IMG/VR virus record: IMGVR_UViG_3300020220_000238
Span: 1-29,490 of that record
DNA from: a virus
Strand: one strand, 5' to 3'
Length of the DNA: 29,490 bases
The notes under the pieces are model-generated. The model saw nothing but the letters and a program-made list of their open reading frames with translations. It made no database searches and was not told the origin of the DNA. Of the stretch, positions 1-11,407 are shown piece after piece; positions within the stretch are counted from its first letter, which is position 1, and every line of letters starts with the position of its first letter. The position numbers and the translations under genes were made by a program.

Positions 1-1545
1 AGTTCTTCGAGCATTCCAGTAAATCCTGTTTTTATATCTTTTAACCCACTAGCAGTTAAGATGTATTGACCATCTCTTGACATAGGAAGACCTTCCATGA
101 GGTCATCAACTTTTGATGCAAGAGAGGCCATTCTTCTGTCTCCCGGATCTGCTACACCCGTACCTAGTCGTTCTAACTCTAGTCGTCCCAATGCTGCCTC
201 CGATTGAGCTCCTAACAGAGAGGAAAATTCTTCTTGTATCTCTTGTGCTGTTGCCCTTGTTCTTACTGGTGCCGATGAAATAGTTCCAAAAGATGTATGC
301 GTTCCAGGTGTCAAAGTAGTAGGTGCTGCTGCTAAACGAGATTCAACATTTTGTGTTGCTTGTTCCCATAAATCCCTTACGATTCTTATATCTTCATTTT
401 CAAATCCATAATCTTCAACCAAAGATGTAAGAAGTTGTTTTCTTCTTCCAACTAAACGCAAATCTTCTTCTGTTGCTATACCTTTTAGCGGATCAAAAAC
501 CAACGTCGCTGGGTTGACGTTCGGAATACCGTAAATATCTACGGTTGGAACTTTGGTTCCTTTTATTAGTCTTTTTGTTCTTATTGGAAGAGGGCCTGCA
601 TCCAAAAATGTTTTTTCTTGTTGACTGAGTCTAAAATCTGGTAACCCAGTTATTCTATCTATTGAACGAACCGTAGAAATTCCTTCAGAACCTGGATCCC
701 TAAACATTAATTCGAGAGAACCTGCTGCGCTGTCGAAGCCAAGAACTTTCTGCTGAAATGGAATTGTAAATGAACTTATTGCAGAAACCGCTCCGATGTG
801 ATCCACCAAATATCTCAATTGTTTCATCTAAATATCTAGATATAAACTCTTCTCCAAGAGCAACATTTCTAGGTGACAAATAGCTTTGCAATCTTTTTGC
901 AAGTTTTGCGACCAATGATGAGTCATCAGAAGTTACCAACTTTTTCACAAAATCTGTTCGCACTGGGCTAACTCCAGTTACAGACTGTAAGAGCTTTGCT
1001 TCCCTACCACTGATTGCAGTATCCCCCATGAGGTATTGTATGGCGGTATATCCTTCGTCGGTCATTGCCGCTGTTGCTATTGTTGCCTTATCTAGTCTTT
1101 CATCTATTGCATTCAGTGATGCTTTTTGTCCTTGAGTATTAAACTTGAAAAATTTTCCAGAAATCCTTCTTCCAACCAAATGCCCTAGACCAACAGATTC
1201 TAACTCTGCTCTTTTTGCAGTGTCTCCGACTGCATCTGCCAAATATTGGTTGACTCGTTGTATTTCGCTCTCAACTTGATTGAGACCCATTGACGCACCC
1301 ATGTGCGTTAGTCTGTCACCAGTAAAGGGCACAGATCCAGCTGCTGGAGACATAAATCTATAATCTACTAATCCAAGGGACCTAATATTATGAAATGCAT
1401 CGCCTGGATTTGTAAACTCTTGACCAGTGGCAGTATTGACAAATACTAAACTTCCATCATGTTCTTCAATCCTAATAAATTGCCTAAACTCCGGCAAACT
1501 TCTAAGGGCTAGTTCTGCTGTTCTTACTTTTGGATTTAAAGGCAT
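1..1545 (-). CDS. Virion-type protein downstream of the tape measure; 3' end outside the window; contains a +1 frame change at CGGA
   Basis: The gene starts at ATG 1545, three bases after the stop of the tape measure gene, and is open to the left edge (about 514 residues visible). Frame 1 runs to residue 250 and then meets CGG (codon 251, CGGA at 795-792). If read on as triplets it ends 30 codons later in low-quality sequence. Shifted +1 after CGG, it continues with no stop to base 3 with composition like the first part (for example DSAAGSLELMFRDPGSEG). I do not recognise the family. Its position directly after the tape measure suggests a baseplate, hub or other virion protein, which is inference. 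An ATG at 827-825 in the second frame could be read as a separate start, but it has no Shine-Dalgarno sequence, lies inside the first reading frame and is not needed if the CGG shift is real. Confidence 0.75.
792..795 (-). other. +1 frame-change site CGGA (site 1)
   Basis: Minus-strand reading is GGA TCA CAT, then CGGA, then GCG GTT TCT GCA. It is the only in-frame CGG in this gene within the window. Skipping one base joins two long open frames. If C is skipped the product reads GSH-G-AVSAI. Confidence 0.8.
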
Positions 1546-1548
1546 AAA

Positions 1549-4500
1549 CTATCTCACTCCAGAAAAAATGTCTATTCCAGAAGAACCAAATCCATTTAAC
1601 ACCTGCACTACGTTTCCGTTAATACCGTTTCTTGACATCATCATTCTTATTTGCGCTGCTATTGCAGCTGGATTTGATTCTTGTTTAAAAGAAGGATAGC
1701 TTGGGTTTGTCATCTGTGCTTCAGTTACCTGTTGTGGATAGTACCCCATTTGAGACATGTTAATACCTAATGATTCACCCATTTTTATTTTAACGTGTTC
1801 CATATTTGTGTTTGGATGCCAACCTTCCCATCCAAGATCTGGAAGTTCGTGTCTACTGAAATATTCAACTAAATCTGGCTTTTCTTCGACCGGCATGCCC
1901 CAAGCTGCTTGATATATTCTTCTTTCAAGCCTCGGTGCTGTAGATAGAATTCTCGCTCTTTCTTCTTCTGGAGCATTTATCATGGCTTTAAAATGTTCTC
2001 TTTTTCTTCTGGGAATTGCCAAAGACAAAGTATCGACTGAAGAACCATATATATCTGCTCCATACATGGTTCTCCTTGCTGCCTGACTGAATTGTGCAGC
2101 TGCTGCTTCATCACCAGATTGTCTAGCTTCATTTGATAGTTTTGTATTTTTAACATAATTAATTATGTCTATATATTCTTCAAGAGCTAGTTCTTTCTTT
2201 CTTTGTTGTGGTATAAATCTATCTCCAGTTATTTTTTGTTTTAAATGAGAATAAGCTGAATACCCCGCGCCAGTTGTAAATCCGACTACTGAACCGAGGG
2301 ATGCTGCGTTAACTGTTTTTCCAAAAGCTGCGCCAAGACCAGCTAGCAAAAGTCCACTTGAAAATGGATTTCTGTTAGAACTCTTGTACATCATCGGCTT
2401 GATAAAACTTTCAATTGGACTTTGCCATTCCGGAAATGTAGACCCATATACATTTCTTGATTCCCAATCTTCTTGCGCAGTCTTTCTGTTGAGAAGTTTT
2501 GTGTTGATGTAGGTGTCTCTGTGAGCAATATATTCGCCCATTCTTCCAAGCCCCATTTGAATTCCGTTTATTCCCATCTCTTCTTTGGTAGAGTATTTAT
2601 ATTGATATGGATAAAATTCTTTTTTTCTTGTAATTTCTTCTACTTTAGATCTAATGTCTGCAAGCTTTTCTCTTTGTCCTGGATCTACACTAGACATAGT
2701 GATTTGATTGTTAAGCGACCTAAATTCTTTTGAATATGGAGCTATATCAGATAAAATATCTAATTGAGTCAAAGGGCTGCTGTACTCAGGCATTGATTGA
2801 TTAAGCCTTTCATATCCAACACCTGGAAGTCTTGATTCTCCTTCTTGAACTTTTACAAAAGGATCTCCTTGTTTAAAGTTAATAAAATAACTACTTCCCG
2901 GCAAAAAGGGATATTGTTGACCCATCAAGTTTGAAATGGGGTTTAGATAAGTTACATCTGTTCTTTCTTTTGGTATAAATCTTCTTGTAATTTCAGAAAG
3001 TTCAATATTTCCTGCCGCACCTTCTGCCTTTATGGGAAGATCGCCAAGACCACCAAGGTTTAGATCCCAAAAAGCTCTACCAGAACCGTATGCTTTAGAT
3101 GCAGATTGAAGCAATGATCTTTGTGGTTCAAAATCAGATTTTCCATACCCAAATTTTTCTCTCAATGAACCAAAAGCAAATCCATATATACCGCCCATTT
3201 CCTGAAGTTTGTAACCTATATCTCCGACCGCCATTGCAAATGAGTTCGGACCTACTGGCTCTCCAGCTGGAACAATTCTAGGTGGAACAACTCCAGGAGT
3301 TGGCGGAGGACCATATTGAGATGCTTGAACGTATCTTGTGTTAAATGCAGAAATAGCCCTAAAAGATTCTGCAGAGGCTGTTCCTAACGGCAAAGATCCG
3401 GCTTGAGACAATGCTTGATTATATTGAGATATTCCTTGCCCAGAATACATGCCAGACGCAGAACCTCTACCTATTGCAATTGGTGCTCCAACTGAGGCAA
3501 GTCTTGAATCACCAGAAAATATAGGAACAGCAGGACCGACAGACCCTTCAATTCCAGGAATCGGGGTCTGCATAAAAGCTTTTCCTGAATCAATTAATCC
3601 TTCTGGATTATATGCTCCACTTTGACCTGCAGACACATATTGACCCAGAGATTTTACTAATTCTTCTTCATGCATTGTTCTTTTTGGCTTAAGAACTTTC
3701 CCAATAGTCGCATTGAGAATGGATGTTACTGGACCAAATGGTCCTGTAAAATATTCTCCAGTTACAGGATAGGGCCTATCATAATAATGTTCTTTTTCAA
3801 ACCTATATGGGTCAAATGGTCTTAAGGGAGAAAAATCATATCCAAACAAAAACTTTTCAATTGGTGAACCAAATGCGTCGCTTGTGTAAGTTGTAGCCGC
3901 CTGCATTTTTCTGTAATAAGAAGGCCTGTAGTACATGACCTTGCCACCCTCAAAAGGAGTAATGCCTAGTGGCCAGTATCTTCCTTGTTGTACTGGAACT
4001 TCCCCCTCAAGAAGTTGTTCTCTTTTTTCTCTGTAGCCCATTCCACCAGGAACAACACCAGAAAGAAGCGACTGTGCTTCTACTGCTCCTCTGGCTATTT
4101 TTGATCCAAAGAATGGAGAGTAAACTCTCTCTCCTCTATCGTCTTTTTCGTTAATTAAACCACCTATTGTTCTGTCAACTGTCATGGCGGCTGTGCCACC
4201 AGCAAAAATCGGCAGGACTCTCTTCATTACCATGCCCTTGGCAAACATGGACACAGGTCCGGAATATTCTGACGCATCAAGACCAAGGCCTAATGTTTCA
4301 AAATATGGATTTAATCTTTCTACATAATGAGACGCGGCAACAGACGCAGCACTAAAAGCTGCTGTGTCATCATAAGTTGTTATGCCAGTTGCACTTCCTA
4401 GTGCTCTTAATAATGGAAGCCTAGAATCTTCTTGATCTTTTAGGTTTTGAACAACTGTTCCAAATGTTGGAACAAATACAAATCCTTGGTTTCCAAGTGG

Positions 4501-7500
4501 ATTGACGTTAAGATCGCTAAGTCTGTATTCTGATGGTTTGAGGTTTCTGGATATTGCTGGTCTTATTAAGCTTAAAAAATCGTTTCCAAATCCGCCAGAA
4601 CCTACGTTCGCAATTTTTTGACTTATAAATGGATCCAGCAATGAGGCCATTGCGGAACCGGCTCCTTCGTTAATTCTGCTATCGGAAAGATCTAACAAAG
4701 AAGCTAATGCTCTAGATAAGTTCTCGCCTTCGGTTCCACTTCTTCTATATCCTGCAAATGCAATCATGTTTGTTATGGCCGACATACCAGCAGCCCTTGC
4801 TTCGGCTGCTTGGTTCCCACTTATTCGGTTTTCCCTAAGCAGATCTGCTACTACTGATTCAAATTCAATTGCCAATTCACCAACATTAATTGACGAGCTA
4901 CCAATTGCATCTTGAAAAGATTTTCTTTGAAGAATTAATTGAAATATTGATTCTCTTAGCTCATCCATTCTTGTGGAAATTGTTGGAGATTTAACCGACC
5001 TTGGAGAAACCTCGTGCATGTCAACAATTTCTAGTTTTTTTCTAACAATTCCACTAGCTGCGGTAAGACTTCTTGTGTCTAAACCTCTTCCTCTTGCATC
5101 TTCTATGGCTCCAACTGTTTTTTGCAGCTCAGCAACTGCATAGGATCTCATGTCCGCTTCTGAGCGTACGTCTCCCAAGAGAGCTTCTCTTGAAACTCCT
5201 TCTCCAGAGATAATTGCTCTAAATAAATCTCTATTTCTTCCTTCGGCCTCAAATTCTTTAATAACCGGAAGAGGTGTACCGTAAGATTGAAACTTTCTTC
5301 TAAAAGCCTCAAAGGCTTGCAGGACTTGAGTGTGACTGTATATTTCATCGCCGGCATCGTTGACTATATTTACTTTAGGAGCTACTGTATCATCTGTTCC
5401 TCTAGTAATGTTAAAACGCAATGGTATTGAGCTGGTATCACGTCCCCTGTCTCTAATCATCGTAGCCATAACAACGGGGTTGAATATGTCTTGTTTTCTT
5501 TCTCTGAATCTCTTAACAAATCTGCTTAAAGAGTTAGGCTGTTCTTCAGCTATATCCCCTACATCTTTTATTCTTCTAATTATTCTTTGCAGTGTGCTTT
5601 CGTCTTCAACTGGAGCTTCAGGGGTAGCTAATCCAATTGTGCCTTCTGCTGCTCTTTTGATTCTTCTTTCTGCTGCTCTTCTTGCTGCCTTTGAAAACAT
5701 GTCGTTTTCAGAGGTAGAAAACATTTTAAACTTGCCAGGTCTTTGTCTGATAACGGGCATGTCGTAATCGTCGCCAGTTACCGTAAACAAAGATCCTGTC
5801 GGGCCAAAGTATCCTCTTTTTTGTTGAGTGAATACAAAAAGTCCCGGCCTTGTTTCGTCTAATCCTCCAAATGGTTTGTTAGAAAATCCCCTAACAATTT
5901 GAAACATTTGTCTTTCATCAACACCTTGAGGACCTCCGTACCCAGACATATCTACTGGGTTAAATTTAACTAATGGAATTTGCATTTGAGATTGAATAAA
6001 GTTCAATACTCTTTTTGCAGAACTAGCCAATCTTGTTGTATCTAATATGTCGCCACTTCTAGTCCTACTTACACCACGAAGAACTGAATAGCCTACTGTT
6101 GGAGAAACTGGATCTGTTCTTGCTATATCGGCAGCAAGATTTGAAACAATCTCTCTTTGTTCTTCTTCTAAATCGTTAAAAAATCCAGAAGAAAAAGCTT
6201 CATCAATTAAAAGTGGTTTCAATCCCAGCATATTGAAGCCACCAACAGAAGAGGGAGTTGTCATTCTTCTGTTTTCCATCAAGAACGCCATTACTTGGCC
6301 AGTATTTTCTACATCAATACCCCTTCTACCAAGTTGATTTGCAATAACAGTTCTTGAAACTCTAGCTCCATGATCATCAAGAAGCCTTATGCCTAAAACA
6401 TCTGCCGCCGTTCTTGAAAGATAATCTGATTTTTCTGAACTTATATCACCAACAAAATCTTCATACAAAGCTTTTTGTGCTTTGACTAAACCTCTTCCTT
6501 GATTTACTATAATGTTTTCATACGTAGCTTTCCAAGTTCTTTCAGCTTTTGCGTTAAGCTCTCTTCTAAATCCTCTTTGGGTAAATAATAAATCGGTCTG
6601 CCTTATGGAAGAACCTAGGGCATCTCGAGTAAATGTTGGGTCGTCAAATCTTTCTAATTTTTTTGCTCTTGCTATTACTTGATCTAGGAAATCATCAGCG
6701 CTGTTATCGTCTATTATTTTCGTGCCACCCAACATTATTCTTTGAGAAACATTAGTTCTTGACGCATATGAAGTTGGAGTTCCGTCTAATCCAATTTTTT
6801 CAACAAATTTATTAGCCGTGCCTGGAGACACTCCAGCTGAAACAAGATTATTACGTAACGCTTTTTGGTACTCATTGGATTCTATCTCTCTATAGAAATC
6901 GCCCCTTGTTAAATCTTCTGCTGAGCCCCTATAGCGAAGTAATGTTCTTGATAGATCAGAGAACTTACTTCCATGAAGATTTCTAATCTGCATGACACTT
7001 GATTCCAAAAGATCTCTCGGATTTGCAACATTTCGCATTGTTGAAATGCTTGCTAGTGCTTCGTCGTATGAAAGTGCCCCTGTAATTACGTCGTAAGCTT
7101 TTTTGCCAGCTTTGTACCTTCTGGCAAATTCTCTTGAACCAGTTGTAGTTCCTCTTAAAGATGGAAATACATCTATTAAACCTTGTAGCTGTATATTGTC
7201 ATCTGGAGACGTTGCCGACCTAGATTGATGACCAAAGATCAAACCTTTTGCGTATGCTCCTGCTCTTCTTAGTCTTCCTGGACCAACTAAGTCCCTTGAG
7301 GCAGAACCAGCATTTCTTGCTTGGTGCATTGCAAAAACAATTCCACCCTGATTAGCTCTTGTTTCTTCTACAGCCGAAGAAAACGCTGCACCTATAGAAG
7401 TAGTTCTTTTATTTATGCCAGTTAAAACTTTTTGTACGTCTTGACCAAATTCACCCAATATAACTTTGATGTCTGCAAATCTATTGCCCCATCTCATTTG

Positions 7501-8335
7501 CTGAGATGTTAGTTGTAGATTTGGATTTAACGTATATGGCGCATTCGCTAAGAACTTCATTCTTGAAGCGGCTACTCCACCTATGTCAAGTGGAGACAAT
7601 ATACTGGCTACGTTTTTTGCGGATTGTTTTGCAAAGTCTGCTATGACATCAATCGGATTGTACCAGGTTACTTTTTTTCTGTCTTCGTTTGTACCAAAAA
7701 CTGGATCTGTAAGTCCTCTTTGCGTTAAGTACATTGCTGGCAATTGAACGCCAAAAGTTCTTGCTCTTCTGACCAAACTCTGCTGGATATCATCCCTAAG
7801 AGACCATACTGCTGCTGGCTCTCTTGTTGTCCCTGCTGAAGCTCTTCTTAATTCTGACGTTGTTATATGGTAATTTTCGAATAAAGAAAAGTATCCACCT
7901 TTTGTTCTGACAAAACTGGTATTAGCTACTCTACCGTCTATCTCAAATATCAATCTCCTGTAAACGTCGGATTGATCTACGCCATCTATGGACCTAGTTA
8001 GGCCTTCTAGCTCATCTAAAGCTCTTCTTATTTGACCTGCGCTTTCAACAAATCTTGTTGCCGCGCCAGAAAATTCGCCAGTTCCATCTGCCGTTCTTTG
8101 AATTCTTGTGGCTAACCTTATTCCGTCCAGCTTTGACTAATCTGGATGCAATCGTCGTGCCAAGAAGAGTTGCGGTTGTAGCTGCGGCGAAGCGCATAAT
8201 AGGACGGTCATTAAGCGCCCTGGCAACGACCCCCGAGTTAGGACTAGGGCCTTCTGTTTCACCCTCTTTATAAGGAACGTCCCTTGACGTTACACCATAT
8301 CCAATGCTGCTGATTGGGCCACGATCTCTAATCAT
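1549..8335 (-). CDS. Tape-measure-like giant tail protein (about 2,261 aa) with a +1 frame change at CGGA near its start
   Basis: The gene starts at ATG 8335 behind a strong GGAGGG Shine-Dalgarno sequence 8 bases upstream and ends at TAG 1551-1549. The first 70 residues (frame 2) include a hydrophobic segment at about residues 49-70 (FAAATTATLLGTTIASRLV). Codon 71 is CGG (CGGA at 8125-8122). Read as triplets the frame ends soon after. Shifted +1, it continues without a stop for about 2,190 codons. Further glycine/alanine-rich hydrophobic stretches occur mid-protein (IFAGGTAAMTV) and near the C-terminus (GLLLAGLGAAFG). It is the longest gene here and directly follows two chaperone-like genes, the usual place for a tape measure, which spans the tail tube and sets its length. 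No enzymatic motif was recognised. The identification rests on size, hydrophobic patches and position. A shorter form could start at TTG 7953, but coding sequence clearly extends upstream of it in the same frame. Confidence 0.7.
8122..8125 (-). other. +1 frame-change site CGGA (site 2)
   Basis: Minus-strand reading is AAA GCT GGA, then CGGA, then ATA AGG TTA GCC. It is codon 71 of the tape measure candidate. The remaining roughly 2,190 codons contain no in-frame CGG, against about 39 CGG trinucleotides out of frame in the same gene. Skipping C gives KAG-G-IRLATRIQR. Confidence 0.85.
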
Positions 8336-8349
8336 TTTTTAAAGCCCTC

Positions 8350-8979
8350 CTACTGTAGCCCCCACAGCTTTTGCGCAACCGGATCTTGATATGTGGCCTC
8401 TCCTGGCTTTCTAGAAGTATTATATCTATCTGCAAAATCCTGCTGTTTTCTTGATTCTTCACTTGGATCAACAAGTTGTATTTTCACATCTGTTGGTTCT
8501 ATACCCAAAATATTTTGTTTAATTTCTATTATTTTTTCAGCTAAGGCAACGTTTTCTGCAAGTTTAGCATAGGTCATGTTGTCTAGATCTTCTGCCGAGT
8601 ATGTACTAATAGTAGCCATAACAAAAGCTTTCATTAGGTTTCTAACCTCACAAGCTTGATGTCTTTTTTGATTTAATACATTAATAGCTTTTGAAGGAGA
8701 GGAAAAACCAGACTCTCCAAGAATTTCCTCATACAAAGATGAGACTTGTCCAGCTGGATAATTGTCCAGATTGATATCTTCTGGATAAAGTACAGCTGAT
8801 TTAATTATAAAATCTTCTATGTCTGCAGAAGAATATTCTTTTGAAAGCTGATATTCTGCTATTTTATCAAACTCAGCAAAAGTCAACTCTCTAAATATTA
8901 TTTCTTGTTTTTTTATTGATGCTTGAAATAAAGAACCATATTTTTTCTTTAATTCATACAGCAGATCTGACGAAATCAT
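8350..8979 (-). CDS. Tail assembly chaperone-like protein (209 aa)
   Basis: The gene starts one base after the TAA of the preceding gene and ends 14 bases before the tape measure start. It resembles its upstream neighbour in layout: an N-terminal YGSLF/IKKQ strand, FRELTFAEFDKIAEYQL (compare WRTLSRLEYKSLVRKM next door), a ...LYPED... segment (compare LWPAYD), and SLYEEILGESGF (compare SLIAQEVLEASGF). Paired small proteins of this kind just upstream of the tape measure are the tail assembly chaperones of many phages, which hold the tape measure while the tube polymerises. In many phages the second product is made by frameshifting from the first. Here the two are simply adjacent, with the stop and the start separated by one base. 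Function is inferred from position and internal homology. Confidence 0.6.
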   Translation of the reverse strand: MISSDLLYELKKKYGSLFQASIKKQEIIFRELTFAEFDKIAEYQLSKEYSSADIEDFIIKSAVLYPEDINLDNYPAGQVSSLYEEILGESGFSSPSKAINVLNQKRHQACEVRNLMKAFVMATISTYSAEDLDNMTYAKLAENVALAEKIIEIKQNILGIEPTDVKIQLVDPSEESRKQQDFADRYNTSRKPGEATYQDPVAQKLWGLQ

Positions 8980-8980
8980 T

Positions 8981-9505
8981 TTATAATTGTCGTACCTCTA
9001 GGGCAACGAATCCTGAAGCTTCTAGAACTTCTTGAGCTATTAAAGAAGGCAGACCTGCAAGATCAGAGCTGATTGTCTGCTTGTCATAGGCTGGCCAGAG
9101 ACAACATATCTCTGATATAGCTTCTTCATTCCATAGGTTTGCTTCAGCAGAAGAAAGCTGACCAGCTTCCATAAGCTGTTCCATTTTTCTAACTAGACTT
9201 TTGTATTCTAACCTGCTGAGAGTTCTCCAAGCAATGTGCTTGTCATAGGTAAGTGATGTTACGTAAACATCTCCATACTCTTTTTTCCAAGATTTAATCA
9301 TTCCAGCGTTTGGACCACCGGGCCAGATAAGATCTTCATCTGGGAGCTCTTCAACCGTCTTTGGCCCAACGTTGCCAACATCTTCCTGATCTTCATTAAT
9401 TTCTGATACATCTTCGGCATCTACCACGATATACGCCTCATCTGCTTCCATTTCTTCGGCTAATGTTTCAGATTGCTGAACAATAACTTTTCTTCCTTCT
9501 GTCAT
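8981..9505 (-). CDS. Tail assembly chaperone-like protein (174 aa)
   Basis: It has ATG at 9505 with an AGGAG Shine-Dalgarno sequence (TAGGAGAAAAAATG) and a candidate promoter just upstream. The first 50 residues are acidic (EEMEADEAYIVVDAEDVSE). They are followed by a conserved-looking core, WPGGPNAGMIKSWKKEYGDV, WRTLSRLEYKSLVRKMEQL and SLIAQEVLEASGF, parts of which recur in the downstream gene at 8979-8350. This indicates an ancient duplication. The place between tube and tape measure genes supports a chaperone role in tail assembly. No catalytic motif is visible. Confidence 0.6.
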   Translation of the reverse strand: MTEGRKVIVQQSETLAEEMEADEAYIVVDAEDVSEINEDQEDVGNVGPKTVEELPDEDLIWPGGPNAGMIKSWKKEYGDVYVTSLTYDKHIAWRTLSRLEYKSLVRKMEQLMEAGQLSSAEANLWNEEAISEICCLWPAYDKQTISSDLAGLPSLIAQEVLEASGFVALEVRQL

Positions 9506-9553
9506 TTTTTTCTCCTATTTTTAAACAAAATACATTTTTATTATATCACAATA
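9506..9553 (-). promoter_or_regulatory. Candidate promoter with extended -10 (TGATATAAT)
   Basis: This 48-base AT-rich gap lies between the third tube-like gene and the chaperone genes. On the minus strand it contains TGATATAAT at 9548-9540, matching an extended -10 element (TGnTATAAT), 35 bases before the ATG at 9505. No clear -35 is visible at 17 bases. A similar TGATATAGT lies upstream of the gene at 23646. This could start a separate transcript for the chaperones and tape measure. Confidence 0.4.
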
Positions 9554-10621
9554 TTATTTAAATTTATTGTTACCTATGACATAAACTTGCTCTGGAGTTG
9601 GTGGTGGTTGAACTTTTGTTGAATTTGTTTGTTCTACTCCAGTAGAATCAACGGTGGACATAATAGACTTGTCTGTATTTCTAATATTGCCGTTAGAAAT
9701 ATACCAGTCTCTAGCGATAAACTCATAAGCTTCAATAATTGCCACGCCCCCCGGCACATACGTCGTATTCATATCAGTTATATTAACGTCTTGTATAACA
9801 ATATCCATCTCAACATTTGACTTACTTGGTTTAACCAAACGCTCATTGTAATCAGTGGCCATTAATCTGTCAAGTGTATCAAAATTATCTTCAAAATTTG
9901 TGCCCTTGTTTCTCATTACGGTGGTAACGGAACCTTCTTGTGTTCCATATTTAATTATAAAATTAAAAGGAGGGTGCGCACTAAAAATGTTTCTGCTATC
10001 AGAACCATCTCCATCAGAGGAAAGTCTATCTAAATTTGACATGTTCCAATATTTTTGAATATTTTTTTCATCCTCCAATGATTGAGGATCTGTCCCATCT
10101 CCTCGTAAATAAGATTGAATTTTAGACTCAGACTTACCATTATTAAACATAACTCTTTGCTCCGCAGCCGTGCTTAATAAGTCTCTCATTCTACCAGGAT
10201 ACCTTGAGTATAGATGGAACTGACCGCCAATTATTCTTGTTCCGTACATTATGGCATCGTAGTTATAGGACCAAAATCCATAAAGTGGTTGTTTTTGTTG
10301 AGAAATTTTAAATCCAAATATGGCCATGTCTAACTCATGTTCTGGATCAAAAAGTCCATCTATGTAAACCTTAATGTCTTCGCCACTGAAGTAATAATCA
10401 TAATAATTATTAAATTTTTCTCCATCAGAACTTTTACCAGCCCACAGATTATCTATGCCCTCACTTAAAGGGTCAAAAGTTCTTCCGGTTCTTAGTGCTG
10501 AACCCGGAAGGTCTTTTCCTATTACGATGCTTGGGCCAAGCTTATCTGCTGGCACATAGGTTGTAAAGGGCCTATAGGGTCGTCTTCCGACTATTTCGGA
10601 ATAATCATATTCTTCTGGCAT
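9554..10621 (-). CDS. Tube-fold virion protein (355 aa), third paralogue of the tube family
   Basis: The gene starts at ATG 10621, two bases after the stop of its upstream paralogue. The central part (about residues 100-150: DMAIFGFKISQQKQPLYGFWSY, then TRIIGGQFHLYSRYPGRMRDLL) lines up with the segments ITFSVTREKAPIYTMG ... RGIAGSLIFTVFDRPALYQML of the tube protein at 12142 and with the matching segment of 11352. All three therefore share a tube-type fold. This member is longer, with an N-terminal extension and a C-terminal VNITDMNTTYVPGGVAIIEAYEFIARDW segment that echoes the GASMDDIVIEETMTYVARE segment of the others. It may be a tail-hub, tail-tip or minor tube component. The exact role is not known. 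Confidence 0.55.
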   Translation of the reverse strand: MPEEYDYSEIVGRRPYRPFTTYVPADKLGPSIVIGKDLPGSALRTGRTFDPLSEGIDNLWAGKSSDGEKFNNYYDYYFSGEDIKVYIDGLFDPEHELDMAIFGFKISQQKQPLYGFWSYNYDAIMYGTRIIGGQFHLYSRYPGRMRDLLSTAAEQRVMFNNGKSESKIQSYLRGDGTDPQSLEDEKNIQKYWNMSNLDRLSSDGDGSDSRNIFSAHPPFNFIIKYGTQEGSVTTVMRNKGTNFEDNFDTLDRLMATDYNERLVKPSKSNVEMDIVIQDVNITDMNTTYVPGGVAIIEAYEFIARDWYISNGNIRNTDKSIMSTVDSTGVEQTNSTKVQPPPTPEQVYVIGNNKFK

Positions 10622-10623
10622 TG

Positions 10624-11352
10624 TTATATCTTTCCGCCGCCGCCACCAGATAGTGGTTTTACGATTTTATCAACTAATTGAGTGTATGATTTTAATGTAT
10701 GTTCTCCATAGAAATTTTTTTGCCTTTGCAGATAGGCATCTCTGGCATCATTGGGAAGCATTAAAGGGTCTGATTCCATTCCTATTAGAGGTTGAATTCC
10801 TCTTGCCATGTACATATATGTTTGTTCTGTAATAAGGTCATCTACGGACATTGTTTGACCTTCGTCCACTATAGTAATTCCGTATATCTTCATTTTACCA
10901 GCTAAACCATATTCGTTAAAAAAAGATAAAACAACATCAAACGGAGGTAACATGTCTGCAAGAGGAGCAAAAAACAATCCTGTTTCAGACATTATCTGCC
11001 TAAATTCTTTTATTCTATAAAAGGCATATTCATTAAAAACAGTAAATATTAAAGATCCACCTATTGTTCTTCCGCCTTTTATAAAGCCTCTTGGATTAAC
11101 GTGTCCTAATATTCTTGCTGGAGCATTTTCTCTGTGCATGGAATACGATATTGTTTGCAATTCTCCTAATTCAAGAACGTCAGTGCCTTGAACTGAGCCT
11201 GTTGCTCTATCTATCGTTGGTATGACCATTGCTGCAGAAATATCAACTCCTGCGTAGGACATATTTGAAAAGGGGTCCGGTAGGTTATTTTCTAACCTAT
11301 ACTTCTGCATGCTTTGTGAATCATATGTCCACATGTTGGATCTTGTTTGCAT
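10624..11352 (-). CDS. Tail tube-like protein (242 aa), second paralogue
   Basis: It starts at ATG 11352 after AAGGA and follows a strong inverted repeat. The segment ISYSMHRENAPARILGHVNPRGF...GGSLIFTVFNEYAFYRI closely matches ITFSVTREKAPIYTMGSPNPRSF...GSLIFTVFDRPALYQM of the gene at 12142. PPFDVVLSFFNEYGLAGKMKIYGI also matches PPFDITITFANEYGQGAVRSIYGV. The two are clear paralogues and probably both tail tube or tube-capping subunits. The C-terminus ends in a GGGG stretch. A tube role is inferred from similarity and from position after the sheath gene. Confidence 0.6.
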   Translation of the reverse strand: MQTRSNMWTYDSQSMQKYRLENNLPDPFSNMSYAGVDISAAMVIPTIDRATGSVQGTDVLELGELQTISYSMHRENAPARILGHVNPRGFIKGGRTIGGSLIFTVFNEYAFYRIKEFRQIMSETGLFFAPLADMLPPFDVVLSFFNEYGLAGKMKIYGITIVDEGQTMSVDDLITEQTYMYMARGIQPLIGMESDPLMLPNDARDAYLQRQKNFYGEHTLKSYTQLVDKIVKPLSGGGGGKI

Positions 11353-11370
11353 TTATTTTCCTTTTTAAAG

Positions 11371-11407
11371 GAGTGTGGGGACCAGACAGCGTCTAGCCCC
11401 CACACTC
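11371..11407 (-). terminator. Strong inverted repeat between two tube genes
   Basis: GAGTGTGGGG at 11371-11380 pairs perfectly with CCCCACACTC at 11398-11407, and the loop holds a second stem (AGAC-agc-GTCT). It lies in the 82-base gap between two minus-strand tube paralogues. There is no clear U-run after the stem on the minus strand (CTTTAAAAAGG), so it may be a partial terminator, an mRNA 3'-end stabiliser or a processing site that lets the first tube gene be expressed more than those downstream. Confidence 0.55.

Noticed and set aside
3-827. Separate gene starting at ATG 827-825
   Set aside because: No Shine-Dalgarno sequence, begins inside the upstream gene, and the CGGA junction explains the continuation.
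8350-9505. Programmed -1 frameshift between the two chaperone-like genes
   Set aside because: The two genes are adjacent with their own start codons, no slippery run is seen at the junction, and no CGG is present.
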